In this document: positions 12,454 to 24,976 of the stretch, piece after piece
How the letters are laid out: every line of letters starts with the position of its first letter
Position numbering within the stretch: position 1 is the stretch's first letter
From: Erythrobasidium yunnanense
Lineage: Eukaryota > Basidiomycota > Cystobasidiomycetes > Erythrobasidiales > Erythrobasidiaceae
Length of the DNA: 64,000 bases
Assembly (NCBI GenBank): GCA_001600175.1
Contig: BCJC01000001.1
Coordinates: forward strand, 3,085,652-3,149,651
Reading direction: 5' to 3'
Notes under the pieces: model-generated
What the model saw: only the letters and a program-made list of their open reading frames with translations
Told to the model about the DNA's origin: nothing
The model's database searches: none
Position numbers and translations under genes: made by a program

Positions 12454-14506
12454 TCAGGGAACCTGAGACGAGGTGGCCTGGCCGTTGTCGACGTATGCTC
12501 CTGGAGGCTTCAGGACATCGAAAGAGAGTGTGACGTCTTTATCATTCGCGGCCCCACTCGGAGGTTTCAAGACCTTGTACGCCAGCGTGAGATCCTCTTC
12601 CTCGTTCTCCGTATGTAACCTTTGCATTAGAGCTTTCCCGCCTGTCACAGTCTCTGCCCGATCTTCGTGATTATTGACAGGTATCGCTTTATGTCGTGCT
12701 TCTGCAAAGTAGTCGGTAGCTCCTGTCGTCTCGGCCGGCGCCTCTAACGCCGTGTGATATGCATCTGGCCCGAATGTCGCGTTCGTAGCCAGTGGTACAT
12801 TATAAGGCTTTGATTCCGCAGCATCAGATGCTATTCGGATCTTGCCTTTACTGGTTTCAGCAGGTATACTGTCTGCAGTAGGAGGATGTAGAATGGTTTG
12901 CGCTTCGGACGAAGACGGATCGAGGGCGCCTTTATGCATGCAGAATATCTTCGAGACATGCTTGTGCTTGTGTATGGTAGGATTGCCTTCCTTGTCCAAG
13001 CCGCGCTTCGAGCCGAATATTTTGGGTCCGCCTCGCTTCTTGCCAATCGAAGTAACATTCTGTTTAGACGTGATTTCTGTTCCGTTGGTTGTATCAGAGC
13101 TGGTCGGCATCGGCTTCTCTTCCTTTGACTGCGAAGCTAGAACCGCTCCCCCCGTATCAGCAGCTGTTACACCTACCACGATAGCAGGCGCAGGACCGGC
13201 AGCCGGAGTCGTGACTGGCTCCGTCTGTGCTATTGCTGGAACCTTCTCTGTGACGATTTCGCCATTACTTGGCGATGTGGCCTGCGTCACGGCGTTACTT
13301 GTGCCTTCCGCTTGCGGGTGAGAAACTGCACCGTCCTGCCGCACTTCGCTTGCCATTGCCTCCATCTCTTCCGCTTGCAAAGTAAGCGTTCTCTGTATTT
13401 GTTCTGGCTTCTCGTCGATGTGATCTTTCGGTATCCGATCCTCTCTTGTCCCGTCTTCTTTGATGCCGCAATAATTACACAGCGCCGGCAGATACACTTT
13501 GGGGTCATATTGATAGTTGTGTTCTCCTCCAAACTCATTACCCAGCTGCTGTCTCGGCATCAGGTCTGTCATTTCGGGATTGAACTTGATCTTGTCACGC
13601 GTTCTTTGATCCAAAAGCGGCTTCATGATGGCGAAGAAGGCGTTGAGGTACCAAGGCACATTCATCACTATTGCACGGCCTAGACGCTCGCAGTAGTGGG
13701 CACCCAAGATCTGGATGACTTCTTTCGCAATATCGACAGGCGGGTTACTTGAAGCGGTTGCGCCATGGTAATCAACTATCAAGGCGATCTTTGAGACACC
13801 TGGGTAGAAGATATCAGGTAAGCATGACAAACAACTCGAACAGTTTCGCGGGGACTCACCGGGAGGACATAGATCCAGAGCTCGCTCAAGCTGGAAGACA
13901 AGGTGCCGAACTTGCAGAGGTGAAGGCTTTGTCGTATTTCGCGAAGGTCGTAGCCAGACTACGGGTCTTCCACCTATATCGAAGCCGTTCACAACACTGA
14001 CACGAAATACCGGTCAGCGGAAGAGCCGAGCTGATGAGCGTCTGCGATCAAACGTACACTTTGCCTTCTTGTGCTTCTCCAGCTATCTCGCTTGGCTTGA
14101 TCAAGTCCGGCCTATACTCTCTCCTCCAGACGAGCGTAGCTTGCAAGCGTCTCTTCGCTTCTTCGAGGTCACTTGAGCTTGCTTTCACATATCGCGGATA
14201 TGTATCTGGCATATCTAAGAAGCGCTTCTCCCACTTCGCATACTCGTCATATTCCCTATCTCCGGGCTTCAGGACAAGATTGCTTTCGGTGTATGCTTTT
14301 AGCTGTTCTAACACGCTCTGCTGTGCTTCTGACAGAGGTGGTTCAGGCTGTACAACCGTCTTGTCGGGAAGAGGTCGCCATACTGCGATTCTTGTAGGCT
14401 GATTTGAACCTTCGGGCGCTTCGGACTGGCCTGACTGAGCAACGCGGATGTCGCGCTGAGTAGTTCCATTCACAAAGGTGTGCGGTCTTTCGTTAGACTT
14501 GACCAT
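12454..14506 (-). CDS. Sec14-like (CRAL-TRIO) lipid-transfer protein with long tail
   Basis: Three exons (14058-14506, 13860-13996, 12454-13799) give 643 residues. The N-terminal region has the CRAL-TRIO-N helices (ATLVWRREYRPDLI, about residues 125-140). The lipid-binding domain follows: DIGGRPVVWLRP, ALIVDYHGA, YCERLGRAIVMNVPWYLNAFF and PEMTDLMPRQQLGNEFGG, the last being a typical gate/C-terminal motif. After about residue 320 comes a low-complexity tail of about 300 residues with a short conserved-looking patch (KHKHVSKIFCMHKG). Known relatives (Sec14, Pdr16/17) move phosphatidylinositol, phosphatidylcholine or sterols between membranes; the ligand here is not readable. The 60-nt second intron is stop-free and in frame. 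Confidence 0.88.
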
Positions 14507-14790
14507 TTGTAAATCGGGAGGAAAGCAGCGCGTTCACGACCGAGCGGTCTTTGATGATGCGCGATTACGAAATGAGCTGGCTGACAGCGCTAATGTGTAC
14601 GGATTGGAAGGAAGAGGACAAGGGATGTATGCAAAGTGTTAAGAGCAATCTACGGCATCTCTACCGAATATTTTGGCCAGCTTTGAAAGGTCAAAATCCA
14701 ACCTGCTTCGGCTTAGCTCCCTCCGACTGCTCGAAGTTGAAGCCTGCCTCTATCTCACCTATCTACTGAAGCTTGCAAACGATCTGAATT
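14507..14790. promoter_or_regulatory. Divergent promoter region between Sec14-like and DUF423 genes
   Basis: A 284-bp spacer between two divergently oriented start codons. It must hold both promoters. I cannot point to a specific element. Confidence 0.4.
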
Positions 14791-15503
14791 ATGGCTGTTC
14801 CTACTGCCTCTGTCACCTTATTATGGAAGCTTGGAGCCGGGCTCAGTGACTGACAATTCAGACTGATATCATGTTCCATCCACTGATGCTATTTCCCTGT
14901 TCGCTCTCTCCCCCGCCTTGTCAACTCTGCAGGCGCCGTAGGCATCACGACTGGAGCTTTCGGCGCGCATGCTCTCGCAAAGCGTCTCGGTGACAAGGGC
15001 GGCCAGACTTGGGGGATGGCTTCGTGAATATACATCACTATATGCCTGTTGCATTCTCAAGCTGATGAGGAATTTCAGACAGTACTTGACTGTCAACGGA
15101 GTAGCTCTTTTAGCCATTTCACAACATCCTCGCTTCGGAAGCGCGTCTAGAGGCTTGAACAAGTATGCTGGCTATCTGATAGGCGGAGGTGCCGTGGTAT
15201 TCAGTGGCAGCATCTTCCTTCTGCTACTCAATAGACAAAAGTAGGCCAACTTTGTCGGGCCCGCAATGGCAGCGCTCATACCATTACGGTTCTATACAGG
15301 TTCAGAGTGATCGGACCAGTGACACGTAAGTCCCGATACCGCAAGTTCCGCTTGTCAGAGGCCTTGCTGATCGTCATCGCGTCGCGTAAATAGCTTTGGG
15401 CGGCTTGGTACGTATGGCCCAATACGTTTCGCGGACATGTTCAAGCTGATCTCCTATAATCTACAAGTCCATGATCGCAGGCTACTTAGCTTTGTTGTTC
15501 TAA
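14791..15503 (+). CDS. DUF423/TMEM256 family small membrane protein
   Basis: Six exons (14791-14845, 14933-15023, 15079-15240, 15300-15325, 15394-15407, 15468-15503) sum to 384 nt, or 127 residues, the normal size for this family. Diagnostic segments are ITTGAFGAHAL near the N-terminus, QYLTVNGVALLAISQHP, YLIGGGAVVFSGSIFLLLL, and the C-terminal GPVTPLGG...MIAGYLALLF. About four transmembrane helices are expected. DUF423 proteins (bacterial YgdD, animal TMEM256) are widespread but without a firm function. Exons 4-6 are only 26, 14 and 36 nt. The family motif resuming in frame after each one is strong evidence for the splicing. Confidence 0.87.
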
Positions 15504-15699
15504 TGGGAAGATGCTCAGTCCGCCTTCTTGGCGCCCAAGTCTCGCTATGACGGCCCATGTAGCTTTCTGTCTCCTGCTTGCATTGAGGAGCTTTCAATAA
15601 CTCGCACTATGCTACGCTCAGGCTAGGGGAATACTTGCTTCACCTTCTGCTTTCCCACCGATCTCACGTAGATAGACGCGCGAGCTTTGGCGCCGCTGA

Positions 15700-18600
15700 A
15701 TGAGCGAGCCTGCATGGGCTTCGAGCTCTCAGCAAGGCCAAGAGAATGGCAGCTACGGATATGCAGAAGCAGGCGCATCGGGCGCGGGCATGAAGAGCCG
15801 TCATGTCATGCCGCAGCAGGCGGAGAGCTCTCCCAGGATTGCGTTTACTTCATCATTTCCAAGTAACTTCGCACGATCTGGCGAAGCTGGTCCCAGTCAC
15901 CTTTCAAGCACCGAAGTCTACAACAATGACGAGCAAGCGGAGGCCACGAGCAGCAGCGACAGCGAGCGTGAAGACAGGACGAGTCGCCGGTCATCTCTCA
16001 TGATGACTCTGACTAGAAGTAGAAGTGGCAGCGCGTCCAAAAGCAAGCGACAAAGCTGGGACCGAAAGGGCAAAGCGGTTGATCGAGGCGACCAGGACCT
16101 CTACATTGCAAAAGAGGAACGATCAGAGAGCCCAGAGGAAGATACAGAGTTCGCTCACAACACAAAGACAATCAGCCCTGAACGCTTGTCGTGGCAGACG
16201 ACCCGGACATCTGCGAGCCAGCAGCAGAACGAGCATCACCCAGCTCGCCGGAAACGGTCTGGCTCGCCTAATACACCTACTGCAAGCAATATACATGCTT
16301 CTGCTTCAGTGAATGGGACTCGCCGCAGTCATCGGGCATACACGTTCCATGCTCTATCTACCATCGGGTCTCAAAGTACTGGAAAGACCAAAGTTTCTGA
16401 TTCAACAGACAGTGATAGTGATCATGGGAGTAGGCTACAGGACGACAATGTCGAGCGGAAGCACCGATCGTATCATCTCTCGCGAGCAGCTTCAGAGTTC
16501 ATCGTTAGCAACACGACGCCAAGCATAAGTGCAGCTCGTAGAGCATCTATGCATAGACAACATCGGTCCGGCTCATCTTCCCCTACGCTGTCCATGAAAG
16601 GAAGAGCAACATCCTACACGATCGGCCAGCAACCACCGTCTAGTGGCTATTCCAGGACCTCTTCCTCATCTGCCATCTCTCCTTTACGATCTCCTCCGAC
16701 TTCACGGCCGTCTCACCCCAGCGGCAACAAGCGATATCCATCTGATAGTCTACCACGCTCAAAGGCATCGACATCTACACAAATACAATCGCCAACCTTG
16801 AAAGCACGGCGAAGCTCACAGTACCTGCAACGGCACCGCTCGCAGAGCTTTCGTAACGCCTCAAAACCAATACTTACGCCAGGGGCGGTCGCATCCTCTT
16901 TTCCACCGGAGTCAGCACCTCCCGGTCGCTCATTTTCCTCCTCCACCCACCCAAGGAAGCGTACGATCAGCACTGCCAGCCACAGACCTTCCATACTCAA
17001 TATTACGCATTCTGATAGCGATGAGGAACCTCGACCTCCGTCGCCTCTGCAGGACAAGGTCGTTCGCTTGAACGAGGCGCCAACTAGCATCCGGAACGAC
17101 TCACAAGAGCACAAGGTCCTATTTCCTGCTCTGCATGCAGATGCACCGCCTAGTAAACGGACCTCTGTGGCACTGAAGCCGATTCCAACGTCAATTTCCG
17201 GACTTTTGGGCAGCAGCACCTCTGCGCAAGGCGGTGGCGCTCTCGATGAAGGCCCATCTCTACAAGAGCTTTTGAGTCAGGTTGATGTCAAGGGAGCGCT
17301 TGCACTGGTGCGAGAAGTGCAGAACAACTCTGCAGCCCTTGCTGGACCGCTTGCTCCTGCCGGGCAATCGAAAAGGGCAAGCCTTCAGCTTCAACAGTTG
17401 CCGTCAGCCCAAAAAGCTCGCTCAGTCAGTAGAACGCGTCCTACATCACTGGAGAACAGTAGGGAAACGACCTCCATATTATCCTCACAACCTTCGGCCT
17501 CGTCTTTCCGAGGGAGCAGCGCAGCGGGGACTCATGTGCCACTTCTCGGCGAGGATCATGGCACGGCAAACGGGAATTCTCTTTCGTATCAGCGGCAACG
17601 AGGAGTCAAAGAAACCGACTTTGCACAGAATCTTGACTTCGATCCTGAGATTGCAGCCTCGTCGGACAAGAGGAAGCGCAAGCTTTCCATAGCTGCGTTC
17701 AGGGGTATGGGAAACTCGAATCGGCAGAAAAAGATGGAACGCCTTCGGGAGAAGCAGGAATACGTACAAAGCGAGCCTCTGGAGCATCCTTCTGAATATT
17801 TGCAAAAGCTGACCCCAGCAATGCTGAGCTATGTCGCGCATGTCAAATCGGAGCTGGAGATGCGCTATCTCCCTGTTTACACTGCCTTAACGGCTGGCGA
17901 GAAAGTACCTAACCCAGCGGAGATAGCCCGCTGGCGATACCGTCGGGAGGAGTTCAGTCGTAGAAGTCGCGCGCAGCATCGTACGGATATGCTTCGCTCC
18001 TCCTCCTGGCAGTCACAGCCTCATCTAGCCGAACATACAGAGCCTTTGAATCAGTCTCTATATCAGAGTCTGCGGGCGAATGGAAGCCGACATCCTGTAT
18101 GGGAAGTCTATCCCAGCGACTATGTATCTTTCGCAAACTCGGGAGGCTCTGTAATGGACCACGCAGGCCAGCTGGAATCTTCGCCTGATGGCTTACAAAA
18201 TGGACATATGCCTTCTCCAGGTGGCACGTCTCGGTCCAAGCGCAACATGCACAAGCCATCCTACCACCGCAGCCTCTCTTCAGATGTCTCTATACCAAAT
18301 CTAGCGTCCATCCATGAGGGCTTCGATAGCCCGTCAGGACCGCTCAACGAGGAAAGCAGAAGATCGAGTATCGGCGGGCAGCTAGGCACTTCTCTTTATA
18401 GCACCGCAGGGGGAAGGTACTCTTTCAGTTCTGGACGAGCTCCGTTCTCGCCTGCTCGCTCGTATCGATCGACACGCTCGGCAAGTCTGACCCATGAAGA
18501 TGCAGTTGCGCTGGCTCGATCGCCTGTCCACAACGGAACAAGTCAGTTATCCCGATCAGCAACAAATCTACCAGCTACCGCACATACTCGCTACCAGAAT

Positions 18601-20087
18601 GCAATGCAAGCCGGGCCTGAACAGCTCAACCAGATCGACAATCCCGCTGCTTCATTGCCGAAGGCGCAGTCGTCTACACGGCTCAAGGACCGCATCAGAC
18701 AGCTTACAGCTCGAGACATGCAAGACAACTATCCCTACACGGACCGCAAGCCGGCAGACACGATGACGAGTCCAGTCATGAACAGCGACTCGGAGATGTA
18801 CTCGACAAGGCCATCTGTACAACTAGCTTTGCTGGAAGGAGGCAAGGGTTTATCGCGACATTCGTCAAAGAGCAGCTCCATTGCAAATCTCAGCAAAATA
18901 CTCGCTGTGCGGAAGGGAGGCGCGCGAAGTGGTAATGAAACCGATGGCTACAAGTCTACCGATAACGAAGAAGGCACCGAGTCGGGTCGTGGAACAAGGG
19001 CGCCGAAATGGCGTTCTATCTTGCCTACTCCGATCCCATCGGGCAGTCGTGCAGCATCTCCCTTCGATGACACAGTTGTTGAAGAGGCCTTTGAAACTGG
19101 AGCGGGTGGCCCAACTGCGGATATCTTTGAGATTGAGGCGAAGAGCCGGCCTGAGGTGGTTGAAGCAAGCGAAGCAGATATGAAGTATGCTCTGAGGTGT
19201 GCTCTGATTTCATTTACAGGCTGTTTTCCGTCCATACTGATTCAGGCTTGACAACCACAGCCTTCTTGACGATGTGCGCACAAGCCTTGCAAAAGCTACT
19301 GCTATGGCACCCCGGGTACCTCCGAAGCTTAGAGTCTATCATAACGAATTCGACGCTCACGATCAACAACGCCGCGAGAAAGGTCAGCTGTCGAAGATCG
19401 AACTGCCTAAGTTCCCTACCGCTTCTAGCAGGCTGAGATTCATCCTGGATGCAAACTCTGACCCTGTACAAGATGACGCAACATCCGATCCCACCCATGG
19501 AGACCGGACTTCTCGGCATTCGCGATTGCTCAACGGAGATGCGAATGCTGAAGGTGCGGCGCACTTCGCTACTGCTTGCTCAGAGTACTGACATTGTGTC
19601 TAAAGCCGCTGCCGATGGACACCGGGTGCCACATCTCGAAAAAGTGGAGGCAGAACTCGACCATGTCAAGACAGAACTACAAGCAGCTGCGTCCCGAGTC
19701 GCTGAAATTCGCAAGCAACAAGACCATCTCTGTAACGATATTCAGATGATAGCCAAGCAAGCCGATCAAACGCAAGAACTGATCGATAACGAAATCTTTC
19801 ATCAACTTCGGCTCGTTGAAGACCACTTTATTCGCCTGCGGTACCGCCTCAGCGAGTCGAGCGGCCTGGTCGATGCTTCTTGGGCGGCTCTGTCATATGT
19901 ACTTCGCATCTTCTTCTGGTTCTCTTGGATAGGCGTCACGTGCGTTTGCGCTTTCGCGCTTCTTTGACTTCGACTTCAAGGCGTTCGTAGCTGACTTGCT
20001 ATTGTCTACAGACTACTCCGTCTCGTCAAAGCTATTATCATGCTTCCGATCACTGTTGTTGTCAAAATTTTGCGGCTGGTCGTCTGA
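15700..20087 (+). CDS. Long disordered, coiled-coil, C-terminally membrane-anchored protein
   Basis: Four exons (15700-19196, 19246-19553, 19606-19939, 20012-20087) give 1,404 residues. The first ~600 residues are Ser/Arg-rich and probably disordered. An ordered block around residues 690-780 includes EYLQKLTPAMLSYVAHVKSE and a following PNPAEIARWRYRREE. A coiled coil (LEKVEAELDHVKTELQAAA...) near residues 1275-1340 precedes two hydrophobic stretches at the extreme C-terminus, so the protein looks tail-anchored, facing the cytoplasm or nucleoplasm. The ordered block suggests a conserved fungal family, but I cannot name it. A second acceptor inside the first intron (catttacag) would open a different frame and is less likely. 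Confidence 0.72.
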
Positions 20088-20181
20088 GCGGTGCGCAACC
20101 GGCAGGATCCCTATTGTTGTAAGCTGTAGCCAATAGCCCATCTTCAGCACTGTTGATGGCTTCTTCTAAGCCTCTGCCTTC

Positions 20182-21250
20182 ATGCGTCCGGATCTATGGC
20201 TTCTAATCCTGCTGACATGCCATGTGGCGCTGGGCGCCGAACTGAAAGTCGTTACTTTCAACATCAGAAGGCTTAACGTTGCAACGGAGCAGACTCGACC
20301 GAAGCGCTCCTGGGTGGAGTACCCTTGGGCGATCCGAAGCGTATATGTCGCCCGTCAGATCATTTCATCCGGCATCGACATCGTCGGATTTCAAGAAGTT
20401 CGAGGCCAGCAGATGCAAGATTTGCAGAACAAGCTATCCAGCCGCTATGACTCTGTCTTTCGCGGCCGTAACGCAGATCCAGGCGACAGCGAGGGAGTTC
20501 CAGTATTCTGGCTGAAGGCGAAATTTTCACTCGTCTCGGTCGAACACTTCTGGCTGTCGACAACGCCGAATGTCGCTGGTTCCAAATCATGGGACTCGAG
20601 CAAGATCCGTATGGCTACGAAAGTCTACCTGCAGCCAAAGAGCAAAAACATCAAAACAGCCATCGTACTTATCAACACGCATTTGGATGGCCAAGGAAAT
20701 CTTTCAAGACGCAGAGCAGCTCCTGTGGTCCTGCGTGAAGTATGTACTCGTGGGTCCATCACGATTCTCGAGCTAACGAAGGTAACAGGCTCGATTGGCG
20801 TCTAACATCCGCTTCCAAGGACGAAAGCCTCTAGTCTTGTTGATCGGCGACTTCAACGCGGTGGACAGTGATCCAGGGTACTCGGTCTTGACAGGCTATC
20901 GATATAATCGTGCCTCCGCCATCGGAGGGACTTTCTTGGATACGAGGAAACTGGCTGGAGTTGACAGCGCACCCACCGCTACGGGCTTCAAGCAGAAGAC
21001 CAGAAAGACTGAGATCGACCATATCTTCGTGCTCGATAACGGCATTGTCGGAAAGTACTGGCATGTCACCAACTATCGCTTTCTTCCATACAAAGTCAAG
21101 CGGGATGGGGCTTCTTTTAGGAGTAGCTACCACCGAGCAGTGATGGTAGTGCTCAGCAGCTGCGCGTATAGGACAGCAACGTTTCTTCCGGCGCTGTACG
21201 TTGCGCCCATAGTCTTCATAACGATGTATGTTTGGATGAGCGTGCCTTAG
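20182..21250 (+). CDS. Secretory-pathway EEP (endonuclease/exonuclease/phosphatase) family protein
   Basis: Two exons (20182-20739, 20789-21250) give 339 residues. A signal peptide is visible (MRPDLWLLILLTCHVALGA), followed by the EEP core: LKVVTFNIRRLN, GIDIVGFQEV, INTHLDGQG, LVLLIGDFNAVDSDPGY and TEIDHIFVLDN. The C-terminal ~25 residues are hydrophobic, so the enzyme is probably luminal or extracellular and membrane-tethered. The usual final S-D-H is S-Y-H here (SSYHRAVM). The Asp that normally orients the catalytic His is therefore missing, which may reduce or change activity. The family includes DNases, phosphoinositide phosphatases and sphingomyelinases; no substrate can be read. A related gene follows 105 bp downstream. 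Confidence 0.83.
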
Positions 21251-21354
21251 GTTCGGCTAACCCAAAGCAACATGACGAAATATCGTTGCTTGAGTTCGCG
21301 TTGCAGCTTCTTGAGGCTTGATTTCCCTCACTCTCGCTGCCTCCAATCTGCACC

Positions 21355-22544
21355 ATGTCGTCGCAGACACAGCTGAAACTCGCGACCTTCAATATCCGCT
21401 GTGCGAACATCCACCGTTCGCAAGCGATCCCCAAGACGGTCGATGGTGAATATCCTTGGACCTTCAGAAAGTACAAAGAGTCCCTGAGCGTCCTAACTTT
21501 CGAATGCATCCTGAAAGGTTTCGCGCAGGGAGGCCGTCCTTGACCAGGTCATATGGGAGCGGCCAGACATTATTGGCTTGCAAGAAGTTCTCGACAATCA
21601 GTACAGTGACTTGACAACTGCACTACCCGAGTACGATACAGTCGGTGTCGGTCGAGATGACGGCAAGCGAGAAGGAGAGGTGTGTATGCCACACACACGG
21701 ACTAACGCGCCTTTCCTGACTTCCGCTGTCTCAAGGCAGTTCCTATCTTCTACCTCAAGTATGCCGCCTTCTGAGAATGCTTGCCTAGGCTAATGTCCGC
21801 TTGTCAGAGACCGCTTCCAACTGGTTCACGTCGAGCATTCTTGGCTTACCGAGTAAATTCCAAGCTACACATCACTTGTGTAGGCATAGCTGATTCGCCC
21901 TTAGACAGCCTTCGGTTCCGGGTAGCAAGTCCTGGGATATGGCTTGCACTCGCATGGTGACGCTAGTCCACTTAAAAGACCGAGCAACTGGCTCCGAGTT
22001 GTCAGAGAAGAACAAATGTGAAGACATTGTCATTCTCAACATGCATTTCGATCACAAAGGCGAAGTATCAAGGCAGAAAGCCGCCGAGCTGGTCCTCGCG
22101 AAAGCTCAATATTACGCGCGGTCTCTCAACATGAGACCTCTGGTTGTTGCTATGGGCGACCTCAATTCGCGAGAGGACGAGGCAGGCTATCAGACAATGA
22201 CTGGCCGGCGATATACATCAAAGGAGGCTAGTAGCGGGACCTTCATCGATACCAAGCACGCTGTGGCCTTGCGTTCTACTCGACCCAAGGCTTTCAACCT
22301 CCTGAAGCAACCCTACGGTAGTGCAGGCACCTTCACAGGCTTCCAGAAGAAAGCTTCCGGCGAGACCATCGATTTTATTTTGCTAGCGCATAACAGAGTT
22401 GTTGGACCCGCAGAAAATGGTGCGCGCTGGCAGGTAACACGCTTTGGGGTGCTTCCAAACCTGCAGGAGGATGGACAATATCCATTTAGAGCCAGTGATC
22501 ATCGGATGGTCGTAGCTTGTCTGACCGGGAACGGTGCTAGCTGA
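21355..22544 (+). CDS. Cytosolic/nuclear EEP-family hydrolase, tandem paralog
   Basis: Five exons (21355-21470, 21529-21679, 21736-21758, 21808-21852, 21905-22544) give 324 residues with no signal peptide. The EEP core is complete: LKLATFNIRC, RPDIIGLQEVLD, LNMHFDHKGEVSRQKAAELV, AMGDLNSREDEAGYQTMTG, ETIDFILL and the terminal RASDHRMVVACL. All usual metal and catalytic positions (N, E, D/N, D, H) appear present. It shares order and spacing with the upstream EEP gene, including an SKSWD motif and a T-x-x-F-x-x-x-GTF-x-DT block. The pair therefore looks like an old tandem duplication, with one copy secreted and one intracellular. Exons 3 and 4 are only 23 and 45 nt. Confidence 0.83.
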
Positions 22545-22653
22545 AGTTGTAGAAGGTGAACATACGCTCTGCTTGTAGGCTTGGACTACTAGAAACCAGA
22601 TAGTGAAGTCCCCTTCGCTCTTTGGGCTCTTGCCTACTTGCGAGTACCAGTGA

Positions 22654-24350
22654 ATGCTTCGCTGGACTCGAAAGCACGATGCTTCTTCTGATGCTGGACC
22701 ATCATCATCGACAGTAGTCTGTCACTTCTGCTCAAATCGCCTAGCTCTAGCATCAACTTTCGGGAAAGGCAAGGGAAGGGAAAGCCAGCATTTGCCTGTC
22801 GTCGCTGGCTCGTGGTCTTCCTTCAAATGCAGCATCTGCCAGTCTTGGAATCTCCGCAATCCTTCTACTGGTGACTTCGTTCAGGATGCGCGCATCTACA
22901 GCGATTCTAGCCTGAATCCTCCAAGATCCACAAGGGCGGAAGGAGCGCTCGCTGCTTCGGCTTCGTCCGTATTTTGTAGCAACTGCCAGACCAATCAGCA
23001 GCTACAGGTACAGCTACTGGCTGGCTATCTGCCGCCAGATGTCTCGTTGCAGGAAGAGGAGCAAAGGCTGCAACATCTAGAAGCCTACAAGGCTAGCCTG
23101 GATGAGCGGTATCCAATAGTGTGCGAACTCTGCGCAGAGAAGGTCGAACAGGTGATAGAAGAGCGCAACCTCAAGGCGAAGGCAAGGACGGTAGGCGGAT
23201 GGCTCAAGCGGACAACAGTCGAGCATATCATGGATGAAAGGCCTAGACATCAAGGAAGGCATACCCGCATGTGGAGAACAAAGGCAGTCCTCTGGCACCT
23301 GCAGTACATTGCAGCGGCAGTAATATGCATCGATCGAGCACTGCAGGATTACACATATTTCGATACTACAGCGGAAGCGGTGCTTCGCAGGCTGCCTGCT
23401 ATATCAGCAGGTCAACTGCTCTGTGCATCGATGGTGGGCCTGCTGTGGTCCTTTTGGGATCCTACCTATCTGAAACGCAAGCATCGTCAAACCGACGTGC
23501 ACGGTCAGGGCCGATGGCTGGTAGGTAGAGCCTAAAGTCCGCAGACTCAGCTGATTCATCCGTATTTAGACTTCACAAACGATGATGCTAGTATTTCGCC
23601 TTCTCCTGTCACTGGCCTGTCTTTCCGGCAAGTCGGTGCCGCTCGCAGTGTGGATCTTGACAGCCTGTTTGCACATAGTTGTGAGTTATAGATTAGCGCT
23701 GTCAATCCCATATTTAAAGCTCTCTGCAGCTAATGCTCTTCAAGAACCGCATCATCTATACAACTGGCCCGCGGCGGGTGCACCTAGTACAGCGAAGTCT
23801 CCCATCTTCTCCGAAGAAGCCTATACTCTCATCTAGTATCCTTCATCCGCCGGAAGCACCATCGCAAGCGAGCTCCACGCGGCAAAATCTGATATTCGGT
23901 AGAAGCACCTTCGGCGGGTCGCAGAGAGAGCCACTTTTGGGGAAGAATGCACTATCGAGCTCTCAGTTAACAGAAGAGGAGTCGAACAGTATGAAGTGGC
24001 AGCCTACACAGGCGGCCTCCGTATTACGCCAGACTCCGAACAGCATGGATATCGACATGTCAGAAAACATCGATCAAGGCAGCCTGAGAACTCCATTGCA
24101 GTTGAGACCTGCGATCTTCAACCCTTCAAGTGAGAATTGGCACGAAAGCAGTCTGGGCGCAATTAGGGGACTCGAGCGGCTATTCGAACAGGGCGTCTCA
24201 CTTTCAGATCCTACGCCCAGACAGACTTCTTCGGGACACAACGAACCTGTCGACCAATGTAATGGCAAGATGACAACGGTGTACGCTGGTATAGGAGCTG
24301 CACTCGCCGGAATGGTGGCTATGTATCTGCGCTGGGCCGGTCAGATCTAG
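22654..24350 (+). CDS. IMA1: Ima1/Samp1-type inner nuclear membrane protein
   Basis: Three exons (22654-23520, 23570-23680, 23730-24350) give 532 residues. The N-terminal zinc-binding domain has four CxxC pairs (CHFC, CSIC, CSNC, CELC) spread over about 180 residues, as in the Ima1 N-terminal domain. Several membrane helices follow, for example LQYIAAAVICID, LLCASMVGLLWSF and RLLLSLACLSG, then a nucleoplasmic low-complexity segment and a final helix (YAGIGAALAGMVAMYLRW). Ima1/Samp1 proteins sit in the inner nuclear membrane and help couple chromatin and LINC complexes to the envelope. The start ATG gives MLRWTRKHDASS. Confidence 0.8.
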
Positions 24351-24976
24351 TAGTCTCGATAATACTCGGCAATCTCTGCAGTCTATTCATGCATTCGTCG
24401 CCATAATTCAGTGACACACGATCCTCCGCTGCTTACTTCCAGAGGCGCGTACGCGGACGATGCGCCATTCCACGTCGTTCCTGTCAAGTCTCAAACCGTA
24501 GAGCCAGACTATCAACGATGGTCTACGCTTATGCAGGAGTCGAGATACAGCAAGTTGCAGTTGGGGACGACTGTTGCTTATCTTCGGGACACTCGGGCTT
24601 GCGCTCTCGCTTTACCGCCTTCACTGGAAAAAGTGGTCGGACCGTACGCCATGTTAGCGCCCATCGCTCGACAGACTTGCAAATTCAGCATGTATGTGAA
24701 ACTGTTTTGCGGAGGACCGTACGGGAGGCGGTGTCCAGCCAAGGTGCTCGCGTGGGCTGGCTTGTTGTCCCTCCTCACTCTGAGCTACCTCACATCAACG
24801 GGCGATCTAACAACTGCCTGCCTTCAGCAACCTATCACTTTCTTAATCTGGTACCAAAACTGCGAAGACCATGTACGGATCACGTACTGCTGCTATAGAA
24901 GCGCGTCCAGCTTGCTCATCTTATTTACAGGCCTTCTTCAGGATACCAGCGCGATCATCAAGCACAACACGAGAGG
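24351..24976 (+). other. Unresolved 626-bp stretch, possible 5' exons of next gene
   Basis: Two overlapping plus-strand frames are open here, but neither reads convincingly as protein. The coding-like frame of the next gene extends upstream of its ATG to an acceptor at about 24931 (ttatttacag). This suggests at least one 5' exon in this stretch. Two donors keep frame and I cannot choose between them. Confidence 0.4.

Noticed and set aside
19197-19436. Alternative acceptor in the tail-anchored coiled-coil gene
   Set aside because: It shifts to a frame that ends early and loses the coiled coil and membrane segments that follow in the chosen model.
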